From contig NC_133494.1 in NCBI RefSeq assembly GCF_025370935.1, positions 851,818-915,817 on the forward strand: a DNA stretch of 64,000 nucleotides, read 5' to 3'. The notes below the pieces were generated by a model. That model ran no database searches and was not told the DNA's origin. It saw only the letters and a program-made list of their open reading frames with translations. How positions within the stretch are numbered: the stretch's first letter is position 1; every line of letters starts with the position of its first letter. Of this stretch, positions 39,752 to 48,907 are shown piece after piece. Origin of the DNA: Choristoneura fumiferana. Taxonomy: Eukaryota; Arthropoda; Insecta; Lepidoptera; Tortricidae. The translations under genes and the position numbers were made by a program.

Positions 39752-40115
39752 GGCTGGTGTGGGACGCTACCTGTACAGATACCCTGGTAGCGTCCTACCT
39801 ACCAGCAACTACCAAATGTGCGGGGGCGGCGGCAGACGCCCGGGAACGCCTCAAGGTCACAAAATATAGCTGTCTCGGCGCCCAATATCATTTCTTTGCT
39901 TTCGGCGTCGAGACTCTAGGTCCTTCGGGTAAGGGTGCGCTGGAGCTACACAGGGAACTCAGCAATAGGTTAAGGGAGGCAACAGGCAACCCTCGCGCCG
40001 GCAGCTTTCTCGCGCAAAGAATCTCAATCGCAGTTCAACGCGGGAATGCCAAGAGGCCCACCACTCTTTATAATTAAAGTTTTAGTTTTAGTTATTTTAA
40101 TTTAATGGTAGTCTT
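39752..40115 (+). pseudogene. LINE C-terminal endonuclease-like domain fragment, copy 1
   Basis: About 106 codons are open: VWDATCTDTLVASYLPATTK, CAGAAADARERLKVTKYSCL, GAQYHFFAFGVETLGPSGKG, ALELHRELSNRLREATGNPR, AGSFLAQRISIAVQRGNA. A domain with WDxTCxDT, KY..L...Y.F...AVETLG and RAGSFL.QRISIAVQRGNA recurs at the C-terminus of LINE-encoded proteins in many invertebrates as I recall, and looks like a PD-(D/E)xK fold (the WD..T strand), but that is inference. Upstream sequence is lost and the frame ends in a TTTTAGTTTTAG tail. Fragments at 46405-46510 and 57205-57515. Confidence 0.55.
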
Positions 40116-40149
40116 AGTCTTATGGATATTTTGTATTTTCTTAATATTT

Positions 40150-40302
40150 CTTGATAAGTTAAAAATCAACACAAGAAAACTCGTTTTCATGTAAAAAACC
40201 GCATCGAAATCGCTCCATCCGTTTGAGAGCTACGATGCCGCACAGACAGACAGATATTGGCAGCAAACTTATAACACCCCTCATTTGCATCGGGGGTTAA
40301 AA
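40150..40302 (-). repeat. TTTTTGCGTCGGGGG repeat, copy 3
   Basis: ATCAACACAAGAAAACTCGT, CGCATCGAAATCGCTCCATC, GAGAGCTACGATGCCGCACA, AACTTATAACACCCCTCATT, TGCATCGGGGGTT align with 26225-26398. Confidence 0.65.
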
Positions 40303-41249
40303 AAGCCATCAAAATTTCACGGTGTAGTGGGTATTATGGTATTGATCCTATTCCTTAAAAGCTTTTTCACTTAATATTCATTGTAACTAAGGCCGAAGTT
40401 CAGGCCGAAACTAGTTGGGTAACCGCGGGTTAATCATCATAAAGGTGAAGTTATAAGTTTTATTAGCAAACTTTAGATTAATTCCCTTAAATAATGGGCC
40501 AAGTTTAGATTGGTTGTGGATTAAAAACGTCGCTTGATTCCAGTTTGTATGCGGTAGTCAATACCGATATACAAATATCTATTTTTCAAAGCAAGGAAAA
40601 GCAAGGAAATTTCGTTTAAGATACACTTGACAGACGAGTGGCAAAAAGGTGAAAAGGCTATAAAGTTATGGCTTCATGATATCATTTAGTCATATCATAG
40701 TACAAGCATTATATGGGTTACCATCGCACCTTTTCATATACATATTATTTTTCATTTTTGAACGTTTTCACTCTCAATTTTACTATTTTTTTAAATCTGA
40801 CAAAAAAGCCTTCGTATAAAATACAACCTACAACATAAACGTGACAAATAAAACATTTAATATGTTAATTTAGACTCGATTTTGGTATAAATAGCAATCG
40901 TGCAGTCCAACGCTACGTTTCTATGTTCTTCGTGGCTCTACTTTTTTAGCGAAAATCCGTATTTCATATTCTACGCGCAAAAAAGTCTTGTCTCAGTGTT
41001 GGGGAGCAGTTTACCTCAACGTGAGAAGAAGACTAATAAATAAAGGAACTTATCTTGCGAGTTCTTTTAATAGAGATCCAAGAGTGATTGTACGTATGTC
41101 AATATTTCGAATACAAACACCGTGACATAAGTACATTAACATTCTTTTTCTTTTACATTTGAGTAGGCATAGTGCAACCTATACCGATTTCAATAACTAG
41201 CACTTGGTTGCGGTTCCACCGGCGAGGTGCGATGCGAGAAATAGTGTTT
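40303..41249. other. No gene seen
   Basis: Unique sequence. AGAAGACTAATAAATAAAGG at about 41028 looks like a retroelement 3' end, with GC-richer sequence (40990-41030) before it, too short to classify. Confidence 0.4.
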
Positions 41250-41745
41250 TCACACCTCTCCTTCAGAAAAGTAACTTTTCCTCCCTGCAGAGAGGGAGCA
41301 AAGTGCAACTTTTCTCGAAAATACAAACTGAGACATGGATGCACAGAAAAACCAGAAAAAAAGACCAGCGCTGGGAATCGAACCCAGGTCCTCAGCAACT
41401 TTTCTGTTCAAGACTTTTCTAAGTGTTATACTGCAAATGCCCTTTTTCGAAGTTGATAATTGTAAAGCCACGCTATTTTCTATGCTGGTTGTCCTTTAAT
41501 AAATTTTTTTTTTTTTTTTCAAGTTTCTTCATGCTCGGTGTGAAAAGTTGTATGAGCCCCTCGGGAAAAAAATATTTTTATCTTGGCCGTTAACACTTGA
41601 ATCCTTCATTATGCTCAGGATTCTAGTTTAGAATCCCTCGCTACGCTCAGGATTCTATTGTAGAATCCTTCGCTACACTCTGGATTCTGGATTCCTCGCC
41701 GTAAAATAGACCATTTTGCTCCCTTGTGACACAAATAAATATTGT
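41250..41745 (+). repeat. GAATCC(C/T)TCGCTACGCTC repeat, copy 1, interrupted
   Basis: Blocks CTCCTTCAGAAAAGTAACTT, GAGAGGGAGCAAAGTGCAAC, TTGATAATTGTAAAGCCACG, GCTCGGTGTGAAAAGTTGTA, CTTGGCCGTTAACACTTGAA, then three imperfect ~28-base units of GAATCC(C/T)TCGCTACGCTCAGGATTCTA, and ATTTTGCTCCCTTGTGACAC. Copies at 55828-56203 and 57538-57925. A truncated SINE-C sits inside at 41316-41394. No coding frame. Confidence 0.7.
41316..41394 (-). mobile_element. SINE-C 3' module, 79-base insertion with 11-base target duplication
   Basis: GCAACTTTTCT occurs at 41305-41315 and again at 41395-41405. Between them lies only the 3' end of SINE-C on the minus strand: TGAGGACCTGGGTTCGATTC (B box), CCAGCGCTGGTC, then TCTGTGCATCCATGTCTCAG, TTTGTATTTTCG. 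The uninterrupted site is seen in the sister repeat at about 57590-57605 (GCAAAGTGCAACTTTTCTGT). Confidence 0.92.
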
Positions 41746-41808
41746 AATGAACCAATAGAATCACTTCATTTACTGCCCTCGCACATCTCGCGTGGAAACG
41801 CTGTTATG
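41742..41808. mobile_element. GGTGGAAA-type MITE fragment
   Basis: AATGAACCAATAGAATCACT, TCATTTACTGCCCTCGCACA, TCTCGCGTGGAAACGC matches one end of 15709-15931. Confidence 0.5.
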
Positions 41809-41842
41809 CTCGTTGGATGACCGAGTCTCATCATAACAACAG

Positions 41843-42010
41843 TCAAGAATAGAATAGAATAAACTTTATTGCTTAGCCGTGTTACATAAGGACCACATAA
41901 AGTGTATAGGTACAAAGTAAATCCATTGAGTAACACGATTCGATTACTTAGCAAATGACATCGACACCCAGAGCCAGGTGGCAGGTTGCCCCACGCCATT
42001 CAAGGAGACT
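41843..42010 (-). mobile_element. LINE 3' end, inverted, (TTCTA)n tail
   Basis: AGAATAGAATAGAATAAACT, TTATTGCTTAGCCGTGTTAC, GGACCACATAAAGTG, ending with GC-richer AGAGCCAGGTGGCAGGTTGC. On the minus strand this is a 3' UTR with AATAAAGTTTATTC and a TTCTA tail. No coding remnant. Confidence 0.5.
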
Positions 42011-42225
42011 CGGTAAACAATAATCTCGAATAACTAATTGTCAGTAAAATGCTACAAACAAAGTTGTTGAGTCTTTTTAAGTACTTTGTTTACAAAAAAT
42101 ACTATACACTATTCTAGAACGTAGGTCTTATGTATTTTCTGCGCTTAGTATTTTAAATAGGTATCGTATTTAAAACCTAGGCAATCCCTGACCGTCACAA
42201 CACGCAGCGAAGCAACTCGTAAATT

Positions 42226-42303
42226 GTTTTATTTCTTTGTCTTATTTATGACTGGTTTATGTTTTATTTCTTTGTCTTATTTATGACTGGTTTATGTTTT
42301 ATT
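42226..42303. repeat. 35-base tandem duplication
   Basis: A 35-base unit beginning GTTTTATTTCTTTGTC and ending GACTGGTTTAT is repeated twice perfectly (42226-42260, 42261-42295) with the first eight bases of a third copy. Confidence 0.9.
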
Positions 42304-42433
42304 GCTGTAGTTAAGAATAGAATATAAGCATTTGTCTTAGGTTCTAGAAGTGTTATCAACTATGTGCGAAATTTATCTTCCAGCTATGTGTAGTTGATAA
42401 ATATTTTACTTAGTACCTAAGTCTATCTATCTA

Positions 42434-42552
42434 TAACAGCCCTTATAGCGCCCGTCTTCGGACATAGGCCTCCTCTCTACTTTTCCAGTCTTGCCTATTC
42501 ATTGCCACTCGCATCCAGTTTACGCCAGCTTGCTGCCGGATATCATCTGTCC
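42434..42552 (-). mobile_element. RTE-like LINE C-terminal fragment, subfamily 4
   Basis: The minus strand reads DDIRQQAGVNWMRVAMNRQD, WKSREEAYVRR, matching the DDL..AGSRWM..AQDR..WR.L.EAYV pattern, followed by GGCCTATGTCCGAAGACGGG. The (ATG)n tail is absent. Confidence 0.65.
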
Positions 42553-42595
42553 CTAAGTACCTAAGTAGTAAGGTAGGTAGGTAGTAAGTAGTGTT

Positions 42596-42774
42596 AGTAC
42601 CTAAGTACAATTGAACAAACTGATTCATGTACCAGGGTGGAGTCTTTTAATAATCTTAATCAATTTCAGTATGACTTCCTTGACAAAAGTACGGGATGTC
42701 TGCATGACATTAGTAGCACAAAGGTTCCACCCCGGTACATGGTTCAGTTAGTTCGACTGTACCTACCTACTTAA
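42596..42774. mobile_element. MITE with GTACATGGTTCAGTTAGTTC ends
   Basis: AGTACCTAAGTACAATTGAA, CAAACTGATTCATGTACCAG, GGTGGA on the left pairs with the inverted complement on the right over ~46 bases at about 80% identity. The ~75-base loop has no feature. Confidence 0.65.
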
Positions 42775-43049
42775 TTGAAATCAATCAGTTTTGTCTCAAG
42801 TACATGAATGTTTTTTATAGGGTACCTAATATACAAGAACAGGACGGTTTTTTAAAACAGTACGGAACCATAATATCTCTTCCCGTGGGTGCCGTAAAAA
42901 GTGACTTTATAATTATAAACAGGCTGTGTTTAAAATACTTTTTCATATTTTTACGTCTTTACGAGTGGCGGAAGTGACAGGTGAATGGTGTGGGATTTTT
43001 TTCGAGTTTGTCTTGCGTAATAACTTTCCGCAAAAACTGGTAGTCCTAC

Positions 43050-43185
43050 AATCATCATCATAACAGTCATAGGACGTCCACTGTTGGACATAGACCTCCC
43101 CCATAGACCTCCAGTTGCCTCGGTTGGAAGCGGCTTTCATCCACCGTGAACCCGCGAATCCTAACAATATCCTGATATTCCCACT
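43050..43185 (-). mobile_element. RTE-like LINE 3' end, subfamily 5
   Basis: The minus strand reads VGFAGSRWMKAASNRGNWRS, MGEVYVQQWTSYDCYDDD: C-terminus, then tail (inverted CATCATCATAACAG). Same subfamily as 4716-4830. It directly borders the next insertion, which landed at its truncated 5' edge. Confidence 0.8.
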
Positions 43186-43195
43186 GGATCAGAAT

Positions 43196-43364
43196 CATCA
43201 TCATCATCATCATCATGTCAGCCGAAAGACGTCCACTGCTGGACATAGGCCTCCCCCAAGGCTCTCCACTCAGACCGGTCTTGTGCTTTTCGCATCCACC
43301 GCGATCCCGCGATCTTAACCAGGTCGTCGCTCCATCTTGTTGGAGGCCTACCGACAGCTCGTCA
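43196..43364 (-). mobile_element. RTE-like LINE 3' end with 10-base target duplication
   Basis: GGATCAGAAT flanks the insert at 43186-43195 and 43365-43374. Inside is an inverted (ATG)n tail, GTCAGCCGAAAGACGTCCAC and the frame RPPTRWSDDLVKIA, GSRWMRKAQDR. Only 169 bases long. Confidence 0.9.
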
Positions 43365-43579
43365 GGATCAGAATAAAGTGTCGAAATCTCAACCACTGGG
43401 TTTAGAGCCCTGAAATTTTGCACGGTTGTTATTAAATGCAACGTCAATGAAAATCACAGTGCAGTTTTGGAAATTCCCATGAGGTTTTAGTAAAATCCCG
43501 GAATTTCAATTTAACAGCCGGATCTAATGGATTGCGCGTGCGCAGCCGCGGGAAGTCTAGCGGTTCATACTAATAAAAG

Positions 43580-44028
43580 ACTATAGCCGTTACCCGCGAC
43601 TTCGTCCGCGCAGGATTCGTTTATCGTTATCACAGTGGCGTAGCTACCAAGGGGCTAGGCGGGGCAGTGCCCCGGGGCCCTCAAGCTCAGGGGGCCCTTG
43701 AAATTCTGCTTTATAGCTGATGATAAAGTTGCTTAGCATTTTTAAAGTATTTGTATATATAATGATTTTACTTGAAAAACCTTCCAGTTTTGATAGCAGT
43801 GGGCCCTATTTTTTTATTTGCCCCAGGGCCCTAGGTTACCTAACTACGCCACTGGTTATCACGCGGGAAATATGCAATTTTCCGATATAAAAACTATCCT
43901 ATGTCCTTCCCCGGAACTGAAATTATCTGTATACCGAATTTAATCTAAATCGGTTAAGTTGGTTTACACGTGATGAAGTAACAAACAAACAGACCTATAA
44001 AACTTTCGCATTTATAATACCAGTGGGA
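43580..44028 (-). mobile_element. Helitron-like element interrupted by a MITE
   Basis: Minus strand: TCATCCCACTGGTATTATAA, ATGCGAAAG, TTACTTCATCACGTGTAAAC, GATTTAGATTAAATTCGGTA, CATAGGATAGTTTTTATATC, CGGACGAAGTCGCGGGTAAC, GGCTATAG. The TC start and the hairpin near the end fit, although the last bases differ from CTAG. The MITE at 43633-43854 splits it. Confidence 0.65.
43633..43854. mobile_element. CAGTGGCGTAG MITE with 7-base target duplication (hAT-like)
   Basis: Ends CAGTGGCGTAGCTA and TAACTACGCCACTG are inverted. GTTATCA flanks at 43626-43632 and 43855-43861; one more shared C makes an eight-base reading possible. A CAGTGGCG-type end and a 7-8 base duplication fit the hAT superfamily. 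The centre contains a GC-rich inverted pair (GGGGCCCTCAAGC.. and ..CCAGGGCCCT). Confidence 0.85.
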
Positions 44029-44250
44029 TGACTATAAAAGTAATCACAGGCAGTTATTTATTTGAACAACAACAATGCATATTCATAGAACTAGTGAATA
44101 AATCGATTATAATTGATTAAATCGGTACATAATTATTATAAAATGCGGTCTGGTCCGCAAACACAACAATTATAATGATTAAATCGTAAAAGCATAAACA
44201 GGTAAATGTAAAACAAAGAGGCTGAGCATAGGCACAAAGATAACGAAAGA

Positions 44251-44480
44251 AACCAGCCAAGTTCGAATTGGACTCGCGCATCGAGGGTTCCGTACAAATT
44301 TTAGGTACTTATCCCACTTAATCATCACGTCTAAACCACTGGACCGATTTAGATGAAATTCAGTAAACAGATAATTTGAATCCCGGAGAAGGACATAGGG
44401 TAGCTTTTATCCCGGAAATTGCATAGTTCCCGCGGGATAGCGATAAACGAATCGCGGACGGAGCCGCAGGTAACGGCTAG
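44251..44480 (+). mobile_element. GGTTCCG border scrap followed by Helitron-like element
   Basis: 44251-44304 (AACCAGCCAAGTTCGAATTG, GACTCGCGCATCGAGGGTTC) is a border of the second GGTTCCG subfamily. From about 44305: CGTCTAAACCACTGGACCGA, TTTAGATGAAATTCAG, AAGGACATAGGGTAGCTTTT, ATCCCGGAAATTGCATAGTT, CGGACGGAGCCGCAGGTAAC, GGCTAG at 44480 followed by T: a Helitron 3' end with its hairpin. Confidence 0.7.
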
Positions 44481-44497
44481 TACCAAAACATTCTTAC

Positions 44498-44980
44498 TCA
44501 TATTATACGCGCTACAGTAAATATGTCTGCCTGTCTATCCGTTGCTTCTTGATGCTTAACACACAGAACTAAATTAGATGAAATTCGGTACTGAGATTGT
44601 TTGAGATTCCGAGAAGGACATGTAGTAAGTTTTTGCAGGTGGTAGGACCTTGTGCAAGGTCCGCCCGGATTGCTACCACCATCTTGCTCGCTAATCCTGC
44701 CGTGAAGCAGCAGTGCTTGCACTGTTGTGTTTCGGCGTGGAGAGTAAGACAGCCGGTGAAATTACTGGCACTTGAGGTATTCCATCTTAGGCCTCTAGGT
44801 TGCTTGAATACCCCTGGTGTTACAGATGTTTATGGGCGTTGGTGATCTCTTACCATTAGGAGACCCACTTGCTCGTTTGCCATCCAGTCGAATAAAAAAA
44901 AAATATATATGTAAAATATCATAATCCTTTCTATTCCTTTATCAGAATCCTTTGCATACAGAGTTGCAGGCAACAGCTAG
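44498..44980 (+). mobile_element. Helitron-like element interrupted by LINE-D
   Basis: ACACAGAACTAAATTAGATG, AAATTCGGTACTGAGATTGT, GAGAAGGACATGTAGTAAG are left-hand Helitron phrases; after the LINE-D insert the end resumes as AGTTGCAGGCAACAGCTAG, T. Confidence 0.6.
44632..44900 (+). mobile_element. LINE-D 3' end, copy 3, inside a Helitron
   Basis: GCAGGTGGTAGGACCTTGTG, AAGGTCCGCCCGGATTGCTA, CCGTGAAGCAGCAGTGCTTG, CACTTGAGGTATTCCATCTT, GAGACCCACTTGCTCGTTTG, then the A tail. It has a ~10-base deletion after CTCTAGGTTG compared with 52620-52920. Confidence 0.8.
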
Positions 44981-45400
44981 TATAGCTACATAGCCGCTTC
45001 TGTTCTTGAGATACAGCCCTATATGACAAACAGAGAGATACACAGTACCTACATTAATAGAGTTCCGTTTGTCGCCCTTCGGGAACGGAACCCTGAAAAG
45101 CTAAATAGGACATTGGCCAAATATGGACGAGAATTTTGTACTTATTAACACTAAATGAATATGACTTATATTACTGTTTTTTATTTAACTTACATTGATT
45201 ATCAGTTATTGAGATAAATTTTAAGATTATATTGTATATTATAATGTATAATCTTATATTATCTATGTAATCTTCTATATATAAATAAAAATGAATCGCC
45301 GAAATGTATATGTACGCGTAACTTCCAAACGACGGCACCGAATTGGATTTTTTTGTTGTGTTCGTTATTATCAGGACAAGGTTTGTGCTCAACTCAATTA

Positions 45401-46147
45401 AAAAACCGGCCAAGAGCGTGTCGGACACGCCCAGGATAGGGTCCCGTAGCCATTACGAAAAAATCAAGTATCACATATTTTTCTAAGGATTTCGTATTGT
45501 GTACGGAATCTTCCAAGTTTAGGTATGTTCTATACCTGAGACTGCCATTTACCTACTCTTAAATTACTAATATTTCTCAAGCAATCTTAGCCGCTATAAC
45601 TTTCCTTGTACTACCATTCTGAATTTTTTCACTTTTTTCCATCCAACAGTTTAGATTTTAGAGGGGGACGCTCGATTTTAATGAAAATTTATACTTTAAA
45701 GTTGAATATTTCACAAACAGATCACTAAATAGAAAAAATGTTTTAGCAGCCCCTTAATGGTTTTTAAAGACCTATAACGATAGCCCACACTAAAAAAAAG
45801 ACTCCTACTTTACTTCTATGGGAGGTACCATCAGCCAAATATGTGGTCTACCACCCTAAACTTGACAATCGTTTGCATGTCATAAAACAATAAGGCCAAT
45901 AGACGTGTCTGTCAACTTGAAAATTCGACTTTAGCGACATATTCATTTGATTGGAACTTGTTTAGAAATTGATAGACCACTTATTTAGCTGATGGTATCT
46001 TAAACAATTTATGTATATTTATGCCAAATTACAGCATTCTAGTGGTAACGGTCTCTGAGCTGAGCCGCGGACAGTCAGACAGACAGACAGACGGACAGAC
46101 ATGGCGAAACTATAAGGGTTCCTAGTTGACTACGGAACCCTCAAAAA
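45401..46147 (-). repeat. GGTTCCG-type interspersed repeat, copy 5, inside a Helitron
   Basis: Inverted: AAAAAACCGGCCAAGAGCGT, GTCGGACACGCCCAGGATAG, AGTATCACATATTTTTCTAA..CTAGTGGTAACGGTCTCTGA, a CAGA microsatellite (46076-46098), GGTTCCTAGTTGACTACGGA. The MITE 45828-45995 is inserted into it after GGAGG. Confidence 0.8.
45828..45995. mobile_element. CCATCAGCCAAATA MITE, copy 1, TA target
   Basis: Ends CCATCAGCCAAATATGTGGT and (inverted) GACCACTTATTTAGCTGATGG; TA lies on both sides (45826-45827, 45996-45997). Exactly 168 bases, the same length as the copy at 59940-60107, and about 95% identical by eye. TA duplication suggests Tc1/mariner-type mobilisation. Confidence 0.85.
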
Positions 46148-46404
46148 GACTGGAACGGGGGCGAAGCCGCGGGCAACAGCTAGTGAAAAATAAATAGTCG
46201 CATATTATATTCATCATCATCTATCGAGATGTATGTCAAACGCACGACAACTGCCGAGCGAATTGGGGCGACACGCGTCGCGCCACGTGACGGCTAAATG
46301 ACCAGTTATGTATGCATTTTTATTGACTTACACTTATATAACATAAGAAAACCTAACTATAAACATTTCGTTAAAAAAAGTACATGGAATTACCAATATG
46401 ACCA

Positions 46405-46510
46405 CAGGGCTGGTGCATTTCTCGCCCAACGTATTGGGATCACGAAACAGCGCGGGAATGCAGCCAGCCTTATGGGCACTCTTCCGCAGGGTCAAGACTT
46501 GGGGGACAAG
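46405..46510 (+). pseudogene. LINE C-terminal endonuclease-like domain fragment, copy 2
   Basis: HRAGAFLAQRIGITKQRGNA, ASLMGTLPQGQDLGD: the last ~35 residues of the domain at 39752-40115. It includes the segment (ASLMGTLP) missing from that copy. It runs straight into a GC-rich foldback at 46509. Confidence 0.6.
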
Positions 46511-46660
46511 GCGAGACGAGAATTGAAATTGTATGGCGGCGCCCGCGGCGGCCCGCGGCGGCTCGCGGCGGGCGCGCGAGATTGCAAACAAATTTCAATT
46601 CTCGTCTCGCCTCGTCTCGTCTCGCCTCGCCGGTGGAAAATCACCATGAGGGCCTAATTA
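46509..46660. repeat. GC-rich foldback, GGCGAGACGAGAATTGAAATT arms
   Basis: GGCGAGACGAGAATTGAAAT (46509) pairs with ATTTCAATTCTCGTCTCGCC (about 46589-46608). The loop is (GCGGCC/CGCGGCGG)-rich. The right flank CTCGTCTCGCCTCGCCGGTG with GAAAATCACC resembles the GGTGGAAA MITE ends, so it may belong to that group. Confidence 0.65.
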
Positions 46661-46839
46661 TTTATCTATGCACCGGGGCCCTTGTCCACCTAGCTACCCC
46701 ACTGTTTTTAGGATAGTTTTTAATTTCAATTATACCTTTACAATAATGCGGTTGTTTAAATAAATTTCTTACAGGAAAAGAGTAAAAAGTAATAATAGAG
46801 GCAACAACTGTGTTTAATAGTCAAACTGTGTGTGTGTTT

Positions 46840-46990
46840 AATCAATTTAACTATATTTTGTACCCGTTATCACAATAAATATATTATGATTATGATTAAA
46901 AATACGCACAGGACTTATCACGCTAACACACACGAGTAATATTTACCTCGACGTTTCGGCAACATTACAGTGGCCGTGGTCACGAGTAGA
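46840..46990 (-). mobile_element. Penelope-like terminal fragment
   Basis: The minus strand reads GTGACCACGGCCACTGTAAT, GTTGCCGAAACGTCGAGGTA, AATATTACTCGTG..GCGTGATAAG, then AATCATAATCATAATATATT. A CCGAAACGTCGAGGTA-type motif after a GGCCACTG hairpin is typical for Penelope-like 3' regions as I recall. No coding part. Confidence 0.45.
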
Positions 46991-47457
46991 CTGTGTTTAA
47001 CACTGACTACAAGGTGCTAAAACCAATGCAAAAACCAGAAGCGTTATTGTCTATCACATTTGAAATCATAATCGTTTACACCACTTTTTTCTGTCATACA
47101 GTATAAGATAAGGGTAGAGAGAGATGCTGAATGCGATCACGAACGTTAAAACTTTAGGCAATACAGCCAGGAGAGATTATCAGCTGAAAAGATAGACACA
47201 TATAGGCCTCCCCCAAGGCTCTCCACTCAGACCGGTCGATTTTCACTGCATTATTTATTAATTTAGGCTTAAGTTAAGTTTAGGTTTCGGCTTTTTTAAC
47301 TGTACATGACGTGTCTACTACTATTTCTGTTGTCCAGACAATCGTTCAAAGGTTAACTGGAAAAGATCCCGTTATAGGATAAGTTTGCATTTGTACATCA
47401 GTTTCTCAATTTACGTACAATAAAAAGAATTACTTATACAATACAACCGCTGAAATT
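46991..47457. other. No gene; one RTE scrap at 47190-47238
   Basis: CATATAGGCCTCCCCCAAGG, CTCTCCACTCAGACCGGTC at about 47200-47238 is an internal piece of the inverted RTE 3' end, without tail. CTGTACATGACGTGTC..AAAAGAATTAC after it looks like unique DNA. Confidence 0.5.
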
Positions 47458-47740
47458 CATCATCATCATCCCAGCCTATATACGTCCCACTGCAGGACAC
47501 AGGCCTCCCCTGTTCCCACGCGGGCCCAGTGCGGATTGGGAACTTCACACACACCATTGAATTGCTTCGCAGGTTTGTGCAGGTTTCCTCACGATGTTTT
47601 CCTTCACCGTAAAGCTCGTGGTAAATTTCAAATGTAATTCCGCACATGAATTTCGAAAAACTCAGAGGTGCGAGCCGGGGTTTGAACCCACGATGCTCTG
47701 CTTGAGAGGCCATAGGTCAAACCACTCTGCCACACGGCTT
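47458..47740 (-). mobile_element. SINE-A, full-length, 14-base target duplication
   Basis: CAACCGCTGAAATT (47444-47457) and CAACCGCTGCAATT (47741-47754) differ at one base. Minus strand: GCCGTGTGGCAGAGTGGTTT (A box), GGGTTCAAACCC (B box), full body, GGAGGCCTGTGTCCTGCAGT, GGGACGTATATAGG and (GATGAT)n tail. A piece after GGGAAC (ACTATGGCCCAAG) is deleted. Confidence 0.92.
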
Positions 47741-47799
47741 CAACCGCTGCAATTGATTACGAGCAATTAGCGAGCATTAGCTGAGTTTGCTCCTTTTGC

Positions 47800-47898
47800 C
47801 ACAGGACAGACTACTATCTTGTATAGTTTATATTGTTGTCTTGTATTGTTTGTACTGTTGGCAATTAAATATTTTCTTTCTTTCTTTCTTTCTTTCAA
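47800..47898 (+). mobile_element. LINE 3' end with (TTTC)n tail, copy 2
   Basis: TTGTACTGTTGGCAATTAAA, TATTTTCTTTCTTTC and further TTTC repeats. Only the last ~100 bases are recognisable. Confidence 0.5.
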
Positions 47899-48907
47899 TT
47901 AACTCAAGCCGCGACTCGTCAGCCTACAAAATGAATAAGTACATAGCTTTCTAGCCAAATGGGTAGCCTTGTTCTGCGCCCGTTACAATTCTATTTCTCT
48001 TATTATTTCTGTTAAAAACTTGATGAAATGTACTATTTATTTACAACGTATTATTTTAAAAACTAAGTAAGTAAAGTTGCGTAACAGAATTTCAAGCACT
48101 GCTCTCTAAAGGAAACCAGCTAGCTCCGACGATAATTAATAGTTTCCTTCAAAACATAAATCAACTAAACGTATCTTTTTATTTAAATCCACCGCCTTTT
48201 AAGGGACGAGAATAAAACTCGTGCTGTGCAAAGTAATCCAGTAAAATCGGTCTTACGACATCTTTTTCCATATAAAACTCACTAAGAATGCATTTCTAGA
48301 CCGTTTTAGAAAACCCTGTCTCAACCTACATGGGGACATCCGCCATTTAAAATATAAATCCATGTGCCAACAAGTTTTTATACCAGACCTGTGTACTGCT
48401 AAGCAACCTAGAAAACTGTTACGATTCTATGAACCGCTACCAAACAATTAAGATTCGCTGGAAAACTACATTACAAAGTCCCACGACGTACACTGCTGCG
48501 TTTCTCCGGCTTACGCTGAATCCTTTTATTTTACAATACGCAATCGATTTTGAATTGGTTAAAGTGTGTATTGGGTGAAATAGAACGTTTCTGCAGTAGT
48601 AGGAGTCGATGTAGTAGATCTCTCTGCCTTCACTTCGGTTGCTAAGCGAGCGCATTACTTGTGTGGGTGAGTGCAGTGCCCGAGGTCCTAGGGTTGGGCC
48701 ACGAAGAACTTGTGACAGCGACATCGATTTATTGAATTGATCTAATCGACTATAATCTGTTGTCGTAATAAAATAGATAGCATTAAATAAAAATAAAATA
48801 ACAAAACAAATTACTAAATCAATTACCTAATGAAATATATGTCGAATGATAAAACTTGACAGAAAGAGATAAACTCGAGAAGGTTTACTTATTATTGGGA
48901 AAATGGT
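47899..48907. other. No gene supported in ~1 kb
   Basis: Unique sequence. A GC-richer patch at 48590-48725 has a 95-codon minus frame (48437-48724) without a recognisable domain; the flanks lack convincing splice sites. Confidence 0.35.

Larger units (their letters stand above)
45271..46183 (+). mobile_element. Helitron-like element hosting a two-layer insertion
   Basis: Starts TCTTCTATATATAAATAAAA after A at 45270; ends GGGGGCGAAGCCGCGGGCAA, CAGCTAG at 46183 before T. Left phrases AACGACGGCACCGAATTGGA and TGTTCGTTATTATCAGGACA are shared with 15986-16166. All of 45401-46147 is inserted material; without it the Helitron would be about 165 bases. Confidence 0.75.

Noticed and set aside
43067..43447. 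126-codon minus-strand frame
   Set aside because: It is an accidental fusion across two RTE ends and the MMMMMMM tail; the genuine RTE residues lie in other frames.
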